Source: Devosia oryzisoli
GTDB taxonomy: Bacteria > Pseudomonadota > Alphaproteobacteria > Rhizobiales > Devosiaceae
Assembly: GCF_014837245.1 (NCBI RefSeq)
Contig: NZ_JACYFU010000002.1
Location: 124,001 to 188,000, forward strand
DNA: 64,000 nucleotides
Direction of reading: 5' to 3'
In this document: piece after piece, positions 1-7,870 of the stretch
Layout: each line of letters starts with the position of its first letter
How positions within the stretch are numbered: position 1 is the first letter of the stretch
The notes under the pieces: generated by a model
Database searches by the model: none
What the model saw: only the letters and a program-made list of their open reading frames with translations
What the model was told of the DNA's origin: nothing
Translations under genes and position numbers: made by a program

Positions 1-362
1 AAGACTTCAGCCACGTCGGGTGGACACAGTTCCTCCACCGTTTCGCGGAACAGCCGTAGCCAGCGCATGAAATGAGCGTCGGACAGTTCCGGGATGGCCA
101 TGTGCTTGGGCATTGGCCGCCCCTGGTAGCGCCCGGTGCCGAGCAGCATAGAGCTCCAGAAGTCGGCGATCTTGGCCAGGTGCGCGGGCCATTCGGGATC
201 GGGGATGATGCGATTGAACACTGGGCCAATGACATCATCGCGGCGCGCCCGGGCGTAGAAGGCATCGACGACCCGTCTGATCAGGGCCTCGTCCAGACCT
301 TCGGGCACATTCCAACCCACCCTGTGAAGTTGCGTGCCGATGGGGCGATCAGGCTGGCTCAT
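1..362 (-). CDS. Group III truncated hemoglobin (3' end off window)
   Basis: The first 120 codons of this gene are visible, from an ATG at 362; its C-terminus lies beyond the left edge. The protein starts MSQPDRPIG and carries the marks of group III (P-type) truncated hemoglobins: a B-helix segment DAFYARAR, a helix FWSSMLLGTGRYQG, the KHMAIPEL segment with the conserved H-x-x-I-P histidine, and a following HFMRWLRLF helix. Family members are small cytoplasmic heme proteins that bind O2 or NO; the exact role here is unknown. The start lies inside the last codons of the upstream regulator gene (14-base overlap), so the two are probably co-transcribed and translationally coupled. Identification is by motif memory; the fold assignment is fairly firm, the physiological ligand is not. 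Confidence 0.85.
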   Translation of the reverse strand, partial: MSQPDRPIGTQLHRVGWNVPEGLDEALIRRVVDAFYARARRDDVIGPVFNRIIPDPEWPAHLAKIADFWSSMLLGTGRYQGRPMPKHMAIPELSDAHFMRWLRLFRETVEELCPPDVAEV

Positions 363-1050
363 GCTGTACGGGCCTTATGGAGTAGGAACAGCGCCGGCCA
401 CCGCTGACAATGTGTTCGAGGCGCTCGATTTCGGCACCCGGCCCAAGGACCGCCCGGAAGACTTCAAGCTCGGCGCGACAGAACCCCTGGCAGGCCGTGG
501 CGGCAGCGCAGATCGGACAGTGATTTTCTACCAGAAGCAGCGTGCCGTCGTCCTGCTCGCTCCAATCGGCCATATATCCTTCGCGTGTCCGTAGATCGGC
601 CAGTGCTGCCACCCGATCCCGCAGGCCGCGCCGCGTTGCCAGTGCTGTCTGATAGGCATGGCTGGTTTCGGCCTCGCGCACCGAAATGACGGCGTCGAGC
701 GCCGCCTCGCCGAGCTGGCTTCGCATGATGTCGAGGATCTGCACCGTCAAGGCGGCATGGGTGTCAGGGAAGCGGGCCTGCGCCAGCTGCGTCAGGCTCC
801 AGAGCTGGGTTGGGCGACCGACACCGCCGGGAACGCTGGTCGGTGAAACCAATCCTTCGTCGGCCAGCCGCGCCAGCTGCTGGCGCACGGCCTCGCCGCT
901 GATCCCCAGCTTCTGTCCCAGCGCGCTCGCTGAAAGGCCCCCGTGCATCTTGAGATGCATGAGGATCCGCTCAGCCGGATTGCGCGGCGACCACGCGCTG
1001 TTATCCAGGCGCCGACTTGACTTGTCCGGGGAATGGGTTTTCAAAGCCAT
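349..1050 (-). CDS. SufR-like Fe-S cluster transcriptional regulator
   Basis: A 233-residue protein with an N-terminal winged helix-turn-helix (about residues 25-90, with GISGEAVRQQLARLADEG as the recognition region) and a C-terminal cysteine-rich part. Cysteines at 178, 181, 187, 191 and 221 give C-x12-C between 178 and 191 and a third Cys about 30 residues on, which resembles the cluster-binding pattern of SufR repressors. The protein therefore probably senses iron-sulfur status, oxidants or NO. It is divergent from the superoxide dismutase gene (60 bp between starts, with an inverted repeat in the gap) and overlaps the truncated hemoglobin gene downstream. SufR proper controls suf operons, but no suf genes are in view. 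The family assignment is good; the regulon is inferred. Confidence 0.8.
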   Translation of the reverse strand: MALKTHSPDKSSRRLDNSAWSPRNPAERILMHLKMHGGLSASALGQKLGISGEAVRQQLARLADEGLVSPTSVPGGVGRPTQLWSLTQLAQARFPDTHAALTVQILDIMRSQLGEAALDAVISVREAETSHAYQTALATRRGLRDRVAALADLRTREGYMADWSEQDDGTLLLVENHCPICAAATACQGFCRAELEVFRAVLGPGAEIERLEHIVSGGRRCSYSIRPVQHEPA

Positions 1051-1062
1051 GACTTGGGAATT

Positions 1063-1078
1063 ACCCGCTATGACGGGT
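1063..1078. promoter_or_regulatory. Inverted repeat between regulator and sod: candidate operator
   Basis: The 60-bp gap between the divergent starts at 1050 and 1111 holds ACCCG-CTATGA-CGGGT, a perfect 5-bp inverted repeat with a 6-bp spacer. It sits centrally, where a dimeric winged-helix regulator could control both directions. This is an inference from position and symmetry only. Confidence 0.4.
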
Positions 1079-1110
1079 CAACGCAAGCCACTGCAAACCG
1101 GAGCGACGAA

Positions 1111-1713
1111 ATGACCTTCTCCCTGCCCGCCCTGCCCTATTCCGCCAACGCACTTGCCGAACGTGGCATGAGCCAGGAAACGCTGGAACTGCACCACGAC
1201 AAGCATCACCAGGCCTATGTCACCGCCCTCAACGGCTTTGTAGAGAAGAACCCGGAACTGCAGGGCAAGTCGCTCGAAGAAATCATTACCCTGGTCAATG
1301 GCAAGCCGGACATGGCTCCGGTGTTCAACAATGCGGGGCAACACTGGAACCACATCCACTTCTGGCAGGCCCTGTCGCCCAAGGGCGGCGCGCTGCCGGG
1401 CCGGCTGGAAAGCAAGATCGTTGAAGATTTCGGCTCCGTCGATGCCTTCAAGGACGCGTTCAAGACCGCTGCCACCACGCAGTTCGGCTCCGGCTGGGCC
1501 TGGCTGATCCTGGGCTCCGATGGCAAGCTCAAGACCACCAAGACGCCGAACGGCTCCAATCCGCTGGCAACTGGCGAGGGCAAACCCCTGCTCGGCCTCG
1601 ACGTCTGGGAGCACGCCTACTATGTGGACTACCGCAATCGCCGTCCCGATTACGTGACCAACTTCCTCGACAAGCTCGCCAACTACGAGTTCGCCGAAGC
1701 CAATCTGGGCTAA
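1111..1713 (+). CDS. sodB: Superoxide dismutase, Fe type
   Basis: A 200-residue cytoplasmic Fe/Mn-family superoxide dismutase that converts superoxide to O2 and H2O2. The metal ligands are visible as H28, H81, D164 and H168 (the last two in DVWEHAYYVDY). Q77 in AGQHWNH is the active-site glutamine position typical of the iron-specific enzymes; Mn enzymes usually have Gly there. The ATG at 1111 is chosen because GGAG lies 8 bases upstream and the family starts just before the FxLPxLPY segment; an in-frame upstream start would add 26 non-conserved residues. It is divergent from the SufR-like regulator, which suggests redox control of both. Length is normal for the family. Confidence 0.95.
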   Translation: MTFSLPALPYSANALAERGMSQETLELHHDKHHQAYVTALNGFVEKNPELQGKSLEEIITLVNGKPDMAPVFNNAGQHWNHIHFWQALSPKGGALPGRLESKIVEDFGSVDAFKDAFKTAATTQFGSGWAWLILGSDGKLKTTKTPNGSNPLATGEGKPLLGLDVWEHAYYVDYRNRRPDYVTNFLDKLANYEFAEANLG

Positions 1714-1790
1714 TTGAACTGGCTCGCCGGGCGGAGGTGTCCGCCCGGTTCTGGCCCGCAAATCGACTGCCTCCGCACCACCGATACGCG

Positions 1791-2357
1791 ATGAACCACT
1801 TGATGCCTGATTTCGACATGCCCGAGCGCCTAGCGCTGCGCCCCAGCCACCGACCGCCGGTGGGCGATGCGGAATTCCGCGCGGCGATGTCGGGGCTGGC
1901 GGCCAGCGTTCATGTGGTGACGGCACGGCGCGGGACGGAAAGGGTTGGACGAACCGCGACGTCGGTCATCTCGCTTTCTGCCCAACCGCCGGCCATCCTC
2001 GTCTCCATCGACATGATGAGCCGGCTCGCCGATCTCATCGTCAAGACGCGCGGCTTTTCGCTTGCCATGCTGGCCGATACGCAAGCGCCCATCGCCGACG
2101 CATTCGCCGGTAGCGTCGCTCCGGAACTCAGATTTGAAGAGGGGCAGTGGGGAGAGTGGCCCTCCGGACAACCGCTGCTCCACGGCGCTGTTTCCAGGCT
2201 CGATTGCGAGGTGATCGGATCTCTCGAGACGGGGACCCACGTGCTGTTCGTCGGCGCAATCGTTGAAGCGGAAACCAGCACCGATCGCTCTCCGCTCCTC
2301 TGGCAGCGCCACCACTATCGCGCTCTTGGCGGGCTCGACGCGCAGCATCAGGAGTGA
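1791..2357 (+). CDS. Flavin reductase-like FMN-binding protein
   Basis: About 188 residues matching the flavin reductase-like split-barrel family: an early AAMSGLAASVHVVTAR segment, then TATSVISLSAQPPAILVSI, the usual FMN-binding region, and a C-terminal SPLLWQRHHYRAL. Such proteins use NAD(P)H to reduce FMN or FAD for a partner monooxygenase, or act as flavin oxidoreductases. No monooxygenase gene lies next to it. Starts at 1791 and 1803 are both possible and neither has a clear Shine-Dalgarno; the frame is open further upstream but that part is not family-like. The gene follows sodB by about 80 bases on the same strand and could be read through from it. Confidence 0.8.
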   Translation: MNHLMPDFDMPERLALRPSHRPPVGDAEFRAAMSGLAASVHVVTARRGTERVGRTATSVISLSAQPPAILVSIDMMSRLADLIVKTRGFSLAMLADTQAPIADAFAGSVAPELRFEEGQWGEWPSGQPLLHGAVSRLDCEVIGSLETGTHVLFVGAIVEAETSTDRSPLLWQRHHYRALGGLDAQHQE

Positions 2358-2430
2358 CAGACTGAAATCGATTTGGAACCGATGGAAACATCGTGGACGC
2401 AGCGCGTTCGTTCCAATCGAGGAGTTTGCC

Positions 2431-2709
2431 GTGCCGCGCTATTACTTTCACTACCGCACCGATGAGGAACTGATCCTCGACCAGGATGGGCAGGACTTTC
2501 CCGACCTCGACGCTGCCGAACACAACGCCGCCGAGATCGGCAAGGCCATCGTGGACAAGGTTGCCGGCGAAGGTGGTGAAACGGACGTCCCCCGGTCCAT
2601 CGAGATCACGGACGCGGAAGGGCACGACCTGCTCTACGTGGTGTTCTGGGCGGGGCCGAAGATCATCCCCGGGTCCGGCACGCCGGTCGAGCCAGCGCGC
2701 TTGCACTGA
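2431..2709 (+). CDS. DUF6894-like small protein
   Basis: A 92-residue protein beginning with GTG at 2431, supported by a GGAG about 8 bases upstream; the longer open frame upstream overlaps the flavin reductase gene and looks non-coding. The sequence PRYYFHYRTDEELILDQDG followed by DLDAAEHNAAEIGKAIVD is typical of a small, widespread Hyphomicrobiales family of unknown function (DUF6894), which has a YFH start, a D-x-x-G and an A-x-x-EA helix. No signal peptide or membrane segment is seen. Function is unknown. Confidence 0.8.
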   Translation: MPRYYFHYRTDEELILDQDGQDFPDLDAAEHNAAEIGKAIVDKVAGEGGETDVPRSIEITDAEGHDLLYVVFWAGPKIIPGSGTPVEPARLH

Positions 2710-2733
2710 ACTTCCCTACCAACAGAAACAGAA

Positions 2734-2771
2734 CGGCCGCCCTGCCCGGCACCACTCGGGCATGACGGCCG
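2734..2771 (-). terminator. Strong hairpin between DUF6894 gene and small membrane ORF
   Basis: An imperfect stem of about 15 bp with an 8-base loop (arms 2734-2748 and 2757-2771). On the minus strand it is followed by the U-rich stretch ttctgtttctgtt, so it is best read as the terminator of the minus-strand small ORF at 2792-2887. It may also stop transcription from the DUF6894 side. Confidence 0.6.
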
Positions 2772-2791
2772 CTTGCTTTGGAGATGGACCG

Positions 2792-2887
2792 CTAGAAGTG
2801 GAGGCCTGCCGTCATGGTGATCGCGAGCACCAGAACCAGCGAAGCAAGAAGGGCAGCATAGGAGGCGAGGTGGAAGACCTTGGGCAT
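2792..2887 (-). CDS. Small single-pass membrane protein (31 aa), hypothetical
   Basis: A short minus-strand reading frame of 31 residues (MPKVFHLASY...TAGLHF). Residues 6-27 form one uninterrupted hydrophobic segment (YAALLASLVLVLAITM), with a short basic N-terminus, so a single inner-membrane helix is likely. The ATG at 2887 is preceded by a GGAG about 5 bases upstream, and a strong hairpin with a U-rich tail lies 20 bases after the stop. Start signal, membrane segment and terminator together make this a credible gene, although it is very short. The function is unknown; it resembles the small membrane peptides that are often unannotated in alphaproteobacteria. Confidence 0.55.
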   Translation of the reverse strand: MPKVFHLASYAALLASLVLVLAITMTAGLHF

Positions 2888-2965
2888 GGAAGGCTCCGGA
2901 AGGTAACACCTCTAATACTACCGAGTAACTAGAGATTAACAAGCGGTAAATGACGGTTTGGAGAC

Positions 2966-3070
2966 GGCGCGGTGAAAAATCTTGCCGCGCCACCCGGCTG
3001 CGGCGAAATGACATCGCGTCACGTGGGTTTAGGCTCCAAGCTGCAGGGCAGACACAACGCTCACCGGTGA
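2966..3070 (+). promoter_or_regulatory. Leader of NAD-GDH with hairpin and 10-bp palindrome
   Basis: The 215-bp gap before the glutamate dehydrogenase gene contains a 7-bp perfect stem (GGCGCGG at 2966-2972, CCGCGCC at 2985-2991, 12-base loop) and a perfect palindrome TCACCGGTGA at 3061-3070, 33 bases before the start codon. Either could be a binding site or an RNA structure. No regulator for them can be named from the sequence. Confidence 0.3.
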
Positions 3071-3102
3071 TAGAGTGCTCCGGCGAGTCTGGGAGAGAGA
3101 AG

Positions 3103-6100
3103 ATGGCCGATGCACGCGTGACGCAGCTGAACGAGCGGGCGCGGGAGCGAGCAAGTGGCGACGAGGGATTGGGGCGGTTCTTCCTGACGGCCATCAAGGC
3201 CTCGGACCCGGACGATCTGGCGAGCCAGGCGCCGGACGCTTTCCTTGATGCTCTTGCCAGGAGCTACGCGGAACTGCGGTCAACGCCGGTTGGAGAAACG
3301 CGGGTCGTGCCGCATCCGGCGCAGCAGGCAGGCGAGCCGCTGATCATCGACGTGATTTCGCCCGACATGCCATTCATCGTCGACAGCGTCCTGGCGGCGT
3401 TGCGGGCCGCAGGCGGAACGATCCGGCTCTTTGCTCATCCCGTGGTCCAGGTTTCGAGCGGAGCGGTGACCGGCCAGGGCGGCGACGCCATCAGCGTGTT
3501 GCATATCCATAGCGATCCGGTTGCAGACATCGATGCGGTGACGAGAGAAATCCGCGCCACGCTGCAAGACGTCTCCTGGGCCGTCGGCGACTGGCAGGCC
3601 ATGCTCGACCGGATGCGGCATGCCTCGATGGCCATCCACGCTGCGGCGCTGCGGCGCGACGAAGCGCGGCTTTTCCTCGATTGGCTGACTGAACACAACT
3701 TCACCTTCCTCGGCGCCCGCGAATACGAACTGGACGGCGGAGCGCTTCGGCCCGTGGCCGGGAGCGGCTTGGGCATTTTCCGGGATGAAACCGTAAAGGT
3801 GCTGCGCTCGGGGCCGGACTATGTGGAGAGCACCCCGGCTCTCGTGGCTTTCCTTGAAGGAAGCGAGCCGCTGCTGATCACCAAGGCCAATGTGCGGGCC
3901 CGTGTGCACCGGCGGCAGCACATGGACTATATCGGCGTGAAGCTCTATCGCCCCGACGGGTCGGCGCGCGGCGAGATGCGCTTTGTGGGCCTTTACACAG
4001 AGCAGGCGCTGGCCACGCCCCACACAGAGGTACCCATCATCAGGCGCAAGATCGCCGACGTGATGCGGCAATCCGGGCTCGACCCGCTCGGGCACGCCGG
4101 CCGGACCCTTCTGGGCGCGCTCGACACGTACCCGCGCGACGAACTGTTCCAGATCGAGGGCGCGCAACTGTCCGAGTTCGCCGGCGCGATCGCAGGTCTT
4201 TATGACCGGCCCCGGGTCCGGGTTCTGCCGCGCATCGACCGGTTCGACAACTTCGTCTCCATTCTCGTGTTCGTCCCGCGCGACCGCTATGACGGGGAGG
4301 TGCGTGCCCGGATCACGCGCTACCTGGCCGAGGTCTATAAGGGGCGCGTCTCGGCCTACTACCCCCATTTCCCCGAAGGCGAACTGGTCCGCCTCCACGT
4401 GATCATTGGGCGGGTTGGCGGGGCCACGCCGCGGCCGACGCGAGCGGAGCTGGAAGCCGCGGTCGAAGCGATCACGCGCGATTTTTCGGACATGCTGATG
4501 GCCCAGGCGGCTGAGCCGGGCGCGATCAGCGAGTGGCGACAGGCTTTTTCGCCGGCCTACCAATCCCGGCACAACGCCGCTGACGCGCTCGATGACATCG
4601 CCACCTTTCGCCAACTCAAGGAGGGCGATATCGCCCTCAAGCTTCGAACCCGCCCGGCCGGCGAAGGAGCCCTCGGGCTCAAGTTCTACAGCAAGGGTAA
4701 CGCCCTTCCGCTCAGCGACCGCGTGCCGGCGCTGGAGCATTTCGGCTTTCGTGTCATTGACGAGCGCACCTTCACCCTCGTGCCGCGCGATGGGGTAGAG
4801 CGCTTTATCCACGACATGGTGTTGCAGACGCAGGACGGTGCTGCGCTCGACGTCGGCGCCCGCGGCCACGCCATCGAGGCAGGTCTGCTGGCGGTGTGGC
4901 ATGGCGAGGCCGAGAGCGATCAGATCAACACTCTCGTGACCCGCGCGGGGCTGGACTGGACGGAGGCGGCACTGCTCCGCGCCCTGTCCCGCTACCTGCG
5001 GCAGGTGGGCACGCCCTATTCGCAGCGGTACATCGCGCAAGTGCTGGTGACCCAGTGGCAGAGCGCCCGGACACTGGTCGACCTGTTCAACGCCCGGCAC
5101 GATCCGGAGCGAACCCGCCGAACCGAGGACGCAGAAGCGGCCCGGGCGTCGCTGGCGGCACAACTGGAAACAGTGGCCTCGCTGGACGAGGACACCATCA
5201 TTCGGCGCTTCCAGAACCTCATCGAGGCGTCGGTGCGCACCAATGCCTGGCAGCGGGACGAGGCCGGGCGGCGGCGGCCTGCGCTGGCAATCAAGTTTGA
5301 CAGCCAGCGGGTCGAGGGCATGGTCGCGCCCCGCCCCTTCCGCGAAATTTCGGTCTATTCGCCACGCGTCGAGGGGGTGCACCTTCGGTTCGGCGCCATC
5401 GCCCGCGGCGGCCTGCGCTGGTCGGACAGACCGGAAGATTTCCGCACCGAGGTGCTGGGGCTGGTGAAGGCGCAGCAGGTCAAGAATGCGGTGATCGTGC
5501 CGGTGGGCGCCAAGGGCGGCTTCGTGCCCAAGCGACTGGTTGCCGGCATGGCGCGGGACGCGGTCATGGCCGAGGGCACCGAGAGCTACAAGATTTTCAT
5601 CGGCGCGCTCCTCGACATCACCGACAACCTGGTGGATGGCGCCGTCGTCCCACCGTCGCAAACGGTGCGGCACGATGCCGACGATCCCTACCTCGTCGTG
5701 GCTGCCGACAAAGGCACGGCGAGCTTTTCTGACACCGCCAACGCCATAGCCATTGCGCGCAACTTCTGGCTGGGCGACGCCTTCGCCTCGGGCGGGTCAG
5801 CCGGCTACGATCACAAGGAAATGGGCATCACGGCCCGTGGTGCGTGGGAGGCGGTCAAACGCCATTTCCGCGAACTGGATCGAGACATCCAGACGCAGCC
5901 ATTCACGGTGGTCGGCGTCGGCGACATGAGTGGGGACGTGTTCGGCAACGGCATGCTCTTGTCGCGACAGATCCGGTTGGTGGCCGCGTTTGACCACCGA
6001 GATATTTTCGTTGATCCCGATCCTGATCCGGCGCGCAGCTTTGTGGAGCGGGAGCGACTGTTCACCCTGCCGCGCTCGAGCTGGCAAGACTATGACACGA

Positions 6101-7794
6101 GCCTGATCTCCGCAGGCGGCGGCGTGTTTTCGCGCACGCTCAAGGCGGTGCCTCTCAGCCCGCAGATGCGGGACCTGCTGAACCTGCGCGGAGAAACGGC
6201 GACGCCAGCCGAGGTGATGCGCGCCATCCTGAGCGCGCGCGCCGATCTTTTGTGGTTTGGTGGCATCGGCACCTACATCAAGGCCGCGGACGAAGACGAC
6301 GCGGCCGTGGGCGACAGGGCCAATGACGCCATCCGCGTGACCGCAGACAGCGTTCACGCCAAGGTGGTGGGCGAAGGGGCTAATCTGGGCGTGACGCAGC
6401 GCGGGCGCGTGGCTTTCGCCTTGCGCGGCGGCCGGATTAATACCGACGCCATCGACAATTCCGCGGGGGTCAACTCGTCGGACCTCGAGGTCAACATCAA
6501 GATCGCGCTGGCGCCAGTGGTGGCGTCGGGGCAGCTCGATCTGGCGGCGCGCAACGCGCTTCTGGCAAGCATGACCGACGAGGTAGCGGCACTTTGCCTG
6601 CGCAACAACTACCTCCAGCCGCTTGCCCTTTCCCTGGCGCAGCGCGCCGGTGCTTCAGAGCTGCCGAACCACCGCATGCTGATCGAAAGCCTCGAAGGCC
6701 GAAGGCTGCTCGACCGAAAGGTGGAGTTCCTGCCCCCGGACACGATGCTGGACGCGCGGGCGCAGGAGGGGCTCGGGCTGACGCGGCCGGAACTGGCTGT
6801 CGTCCTGGCCTATGCCAAGCTCACGCTGTTCGACGACCTGCTCGCCAGCGACGCCATCGACGACCCTTATCTGGCCGGCGAGCTTTTCCGCTATTTCCCC
6901 GAGACGCTGCACCAGCGCTATGGTTCAGCAGTCGAGCACCATCGGTTGAGGCGCGAAGTGATCGCGACTGTGTTGGCCAATGCCATGATCAATCGCGGCG
7001 GGCCCGCTTTCGTGTCCGACCTAACCGCGTCAACCAGCGCCAGCCCCGGAGAGGTTGCACTGGCCTATGCGGCGACGCGCGACGTGTTTGGCCTTCCAGA
7101 CGTCAATGCCGCCATTGACGCCCTTGATGGGCAGGTGTCAGGGGACCTCCAGCTTTCGCTCTACGCGCAGGTGCAGGGCCTGCTGCGCCAGGAGACACTC
7201 TGGTTCCTGCGCAATGCTGATGTGAACCGGGGGGTGAGCGAGCTTGTCGAGCGTCACCGGCGCGGTGCCTCGGTGCTCAGCGCTCTTGCCGAAAGCGCCC
7301 TGCCCGGAGCCCAGCGTGAAACGGTGGACCGGGACACGCAGCGGCTCAGCGCTGCGGGCGTGCCCGCCGATCTCGCCAAGCGGATTGCCACACTACCGCT
7401 TCTGGCGCAGGCAAGCGACGTCGTGCTGGTCAGCGACCGGGCTGGCGTGGCGACAGAGTCGGGCGCGGAGGCCTATTTCGGCGTTGCCGGCTTGTTCGAT
7501 CTCGCCCGGATCGTTGACGAAGGCCGCGCCATGGCTCCCGCGGACCGGTTCGAACGCATGGCACTCGACCGGGCGCTGGCCAATCTGATGCGGGCGGCGC
7601 GGGACCTGACGCTGGACGTGCTGGCGACTGGCGACGGCACCATTGCCAATCGCCTGGCCGCATGGCAGGCGCACCATGCGTCAAGCCTGGCGCGAACCAT
7701 ACGCTCGGTGGGGGAACTGACGCAGGGCGGCGCCACTGTTTCCCGGTTGAGCGTGGCCGCAGGCCTCCTCTCAGACCTCGCACAGGAGACATAG
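3103..7794 (+). CDS. gdhZ: NAD-specific glutamate dehydrogenase, 180-kDa class
   Basis: A 1563-residue protein of the large bacterial NAD-glutamate dehydrogenase class, which deaminates glutamate to 2-oxoglutarate and ammonia. The N-terminal half holds ACT-like regulatory regions (residues 1 to about 700). The catalytic core begins near residue 770 with GGLRWSDRPEDFRTEVLGL and the lysine-containing KGGFVPKR, followed by the nucleotide-binding part (GVGDMSGDVFGNGML, about 945) and GEGANLGVTQRGR (about 1090). Start at 3103 is chosen for its purine-rich GGGAGAGAGAAG ribosome site and because the 51 residues encoded upstream are not family-like. Length is close to the usual 1,600. In Caulobacter the same class (GdhZ) links glutamate use to cell division; whether that holds here is unknown. 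Confidence 0.95.
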   Translation: MADARVTQLNERARERASGDEGLGRFFLTAIKASDPDDLASQAPDAFLDALARSYAELRSTPVGETRVVPHPAQQAGEPLIIDVISPDMPFIVDSVLAALRAAGGTIRLFAHPVVQVSSGAVTGQGGDAISVLHIHSDPVADIDAVTREIRATLQDVSWAVGDWQAMLDRMRHASMAIHAAALRRDEARLFLDWLTEHNFTFLGAREYELDGGALRPVAGSGLGIFRDETVKVLRSGPDYVESTPALVAFLEGSEPLLITKANVRARVHRRQHMDYIGVKLYRPDGSARGEMRFVGLYTEQALATPHTEVPIIRRKIADVMRQSGLDPLGHAGRTLLGALDTYPRDELFQIEGAQLSEFAGAIAGLYDRPRVRVLPRIDRFDNFVSILVFVPRDRYDGEVRARITRYLAEVYKGRVSAYYPHFPEGELVRLHVIIGRVGGATPRPTRAELEAAVEAITRDFSDMLMAQAAEPGAISEWRQAFSPAYQSRHNAADALDDIATFRQLKEGDIALKLRTRPAGEGALGLKFYSKGNALPLSDRVPALEHFGFRVIDERTFTLVPRDGVERFIHDMVLQTQDGAALDVGARGHAIEAGLLAVWHGEAESDQINTLVTRAGLDWTEAALLRALSRYLRQVGTPYSQRYIAQVLVTQWQSARTLVDLFNARHDPERTRRTEDAEAARASLAAQLETVASLDEDTIIRRFQNLIEASVRTNAWQRDEAGRRRPALAIKFDSQRVEGMVAPRPFREISVYSPRVEGVHLRFGAIARGGLRWSDRPEDFRTEVLGLVKAQQVKNAVIVPVGAKGGFVPKRLVAGMARDAVMAEGTESYKIFIGALLDITDNLVDGAVVPPSQTVRHDADDPYLVVAADKGTASFSDTANAIAIARNFWLGDAFASGGSAGYDHKEMGITARGAWEAVKRHFRELDRDIQTQPFTVVGVGDMSGDVFGNGMLLSRQIRLVAAFDHRDIFVDPDPDPARSFVERERLFTLPRSSWQDYDTSLISAGGGVFSRTLKAVPLSPQMRDLLNLRGETATPAEVMRAILSARADLLWFGGIGTYIKAADEDDAAVGDRANDAIRVTADSVHAKVVGEGANLGVTQRGRVAFALRGGRINTDAIDNSAGVNSSDLEVNIKIALAPVVASGQLDLAARNALLASMTDEVAALCLRNNYLQPLALSLAQRAGASELPNHRMLIESLEGRRLLDRKVEFLPPDTMLDARAQEGLGLTRPELAVVLAYAKLTLFDDLLASDAIDDPYLAGELFRYFPETLHQRYGSAVEHHRLRREVIATVLANAMINRGGPAFVSDLTASTSASPGEVALAYAATRDVFGLPDVNAAIDALDGQVSGDLQLSLYAQVQGLLRQETLWFLRNADVNRGVSELVERHRRGASVLSALAESALPGAQRETVDRDTQRLSAAGVPADLAKRIATLPLLAQASDVVLVSDRAGVATESGAEAYFGVAGLFDLARIVDEGRAMAPADRFERMALDRALANLMRAARDLTLDVLATGDGTIANRLAAWQAHHASSLARTIRSVGELTQGGATVSRLSVAAGLLSDLAQET

Positions 7795-7870
7795 GCGCCC
7801 CTCACCCGAAAGTCGCCCTTGCCTCGAGGCGCATGTCGGGCAGATTGGCCCAGGAACAGGAGAGCCCCTA

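Noticed and set aside
3280-5673. Long open frame on the minus strand opposite glutamate dehydrogenase
   Set aside because: It is the mirror of a conserved coding sequence in a high-GC gene, has no ribosome site or family resemblance, and its codon pattern follows the opposite strand.
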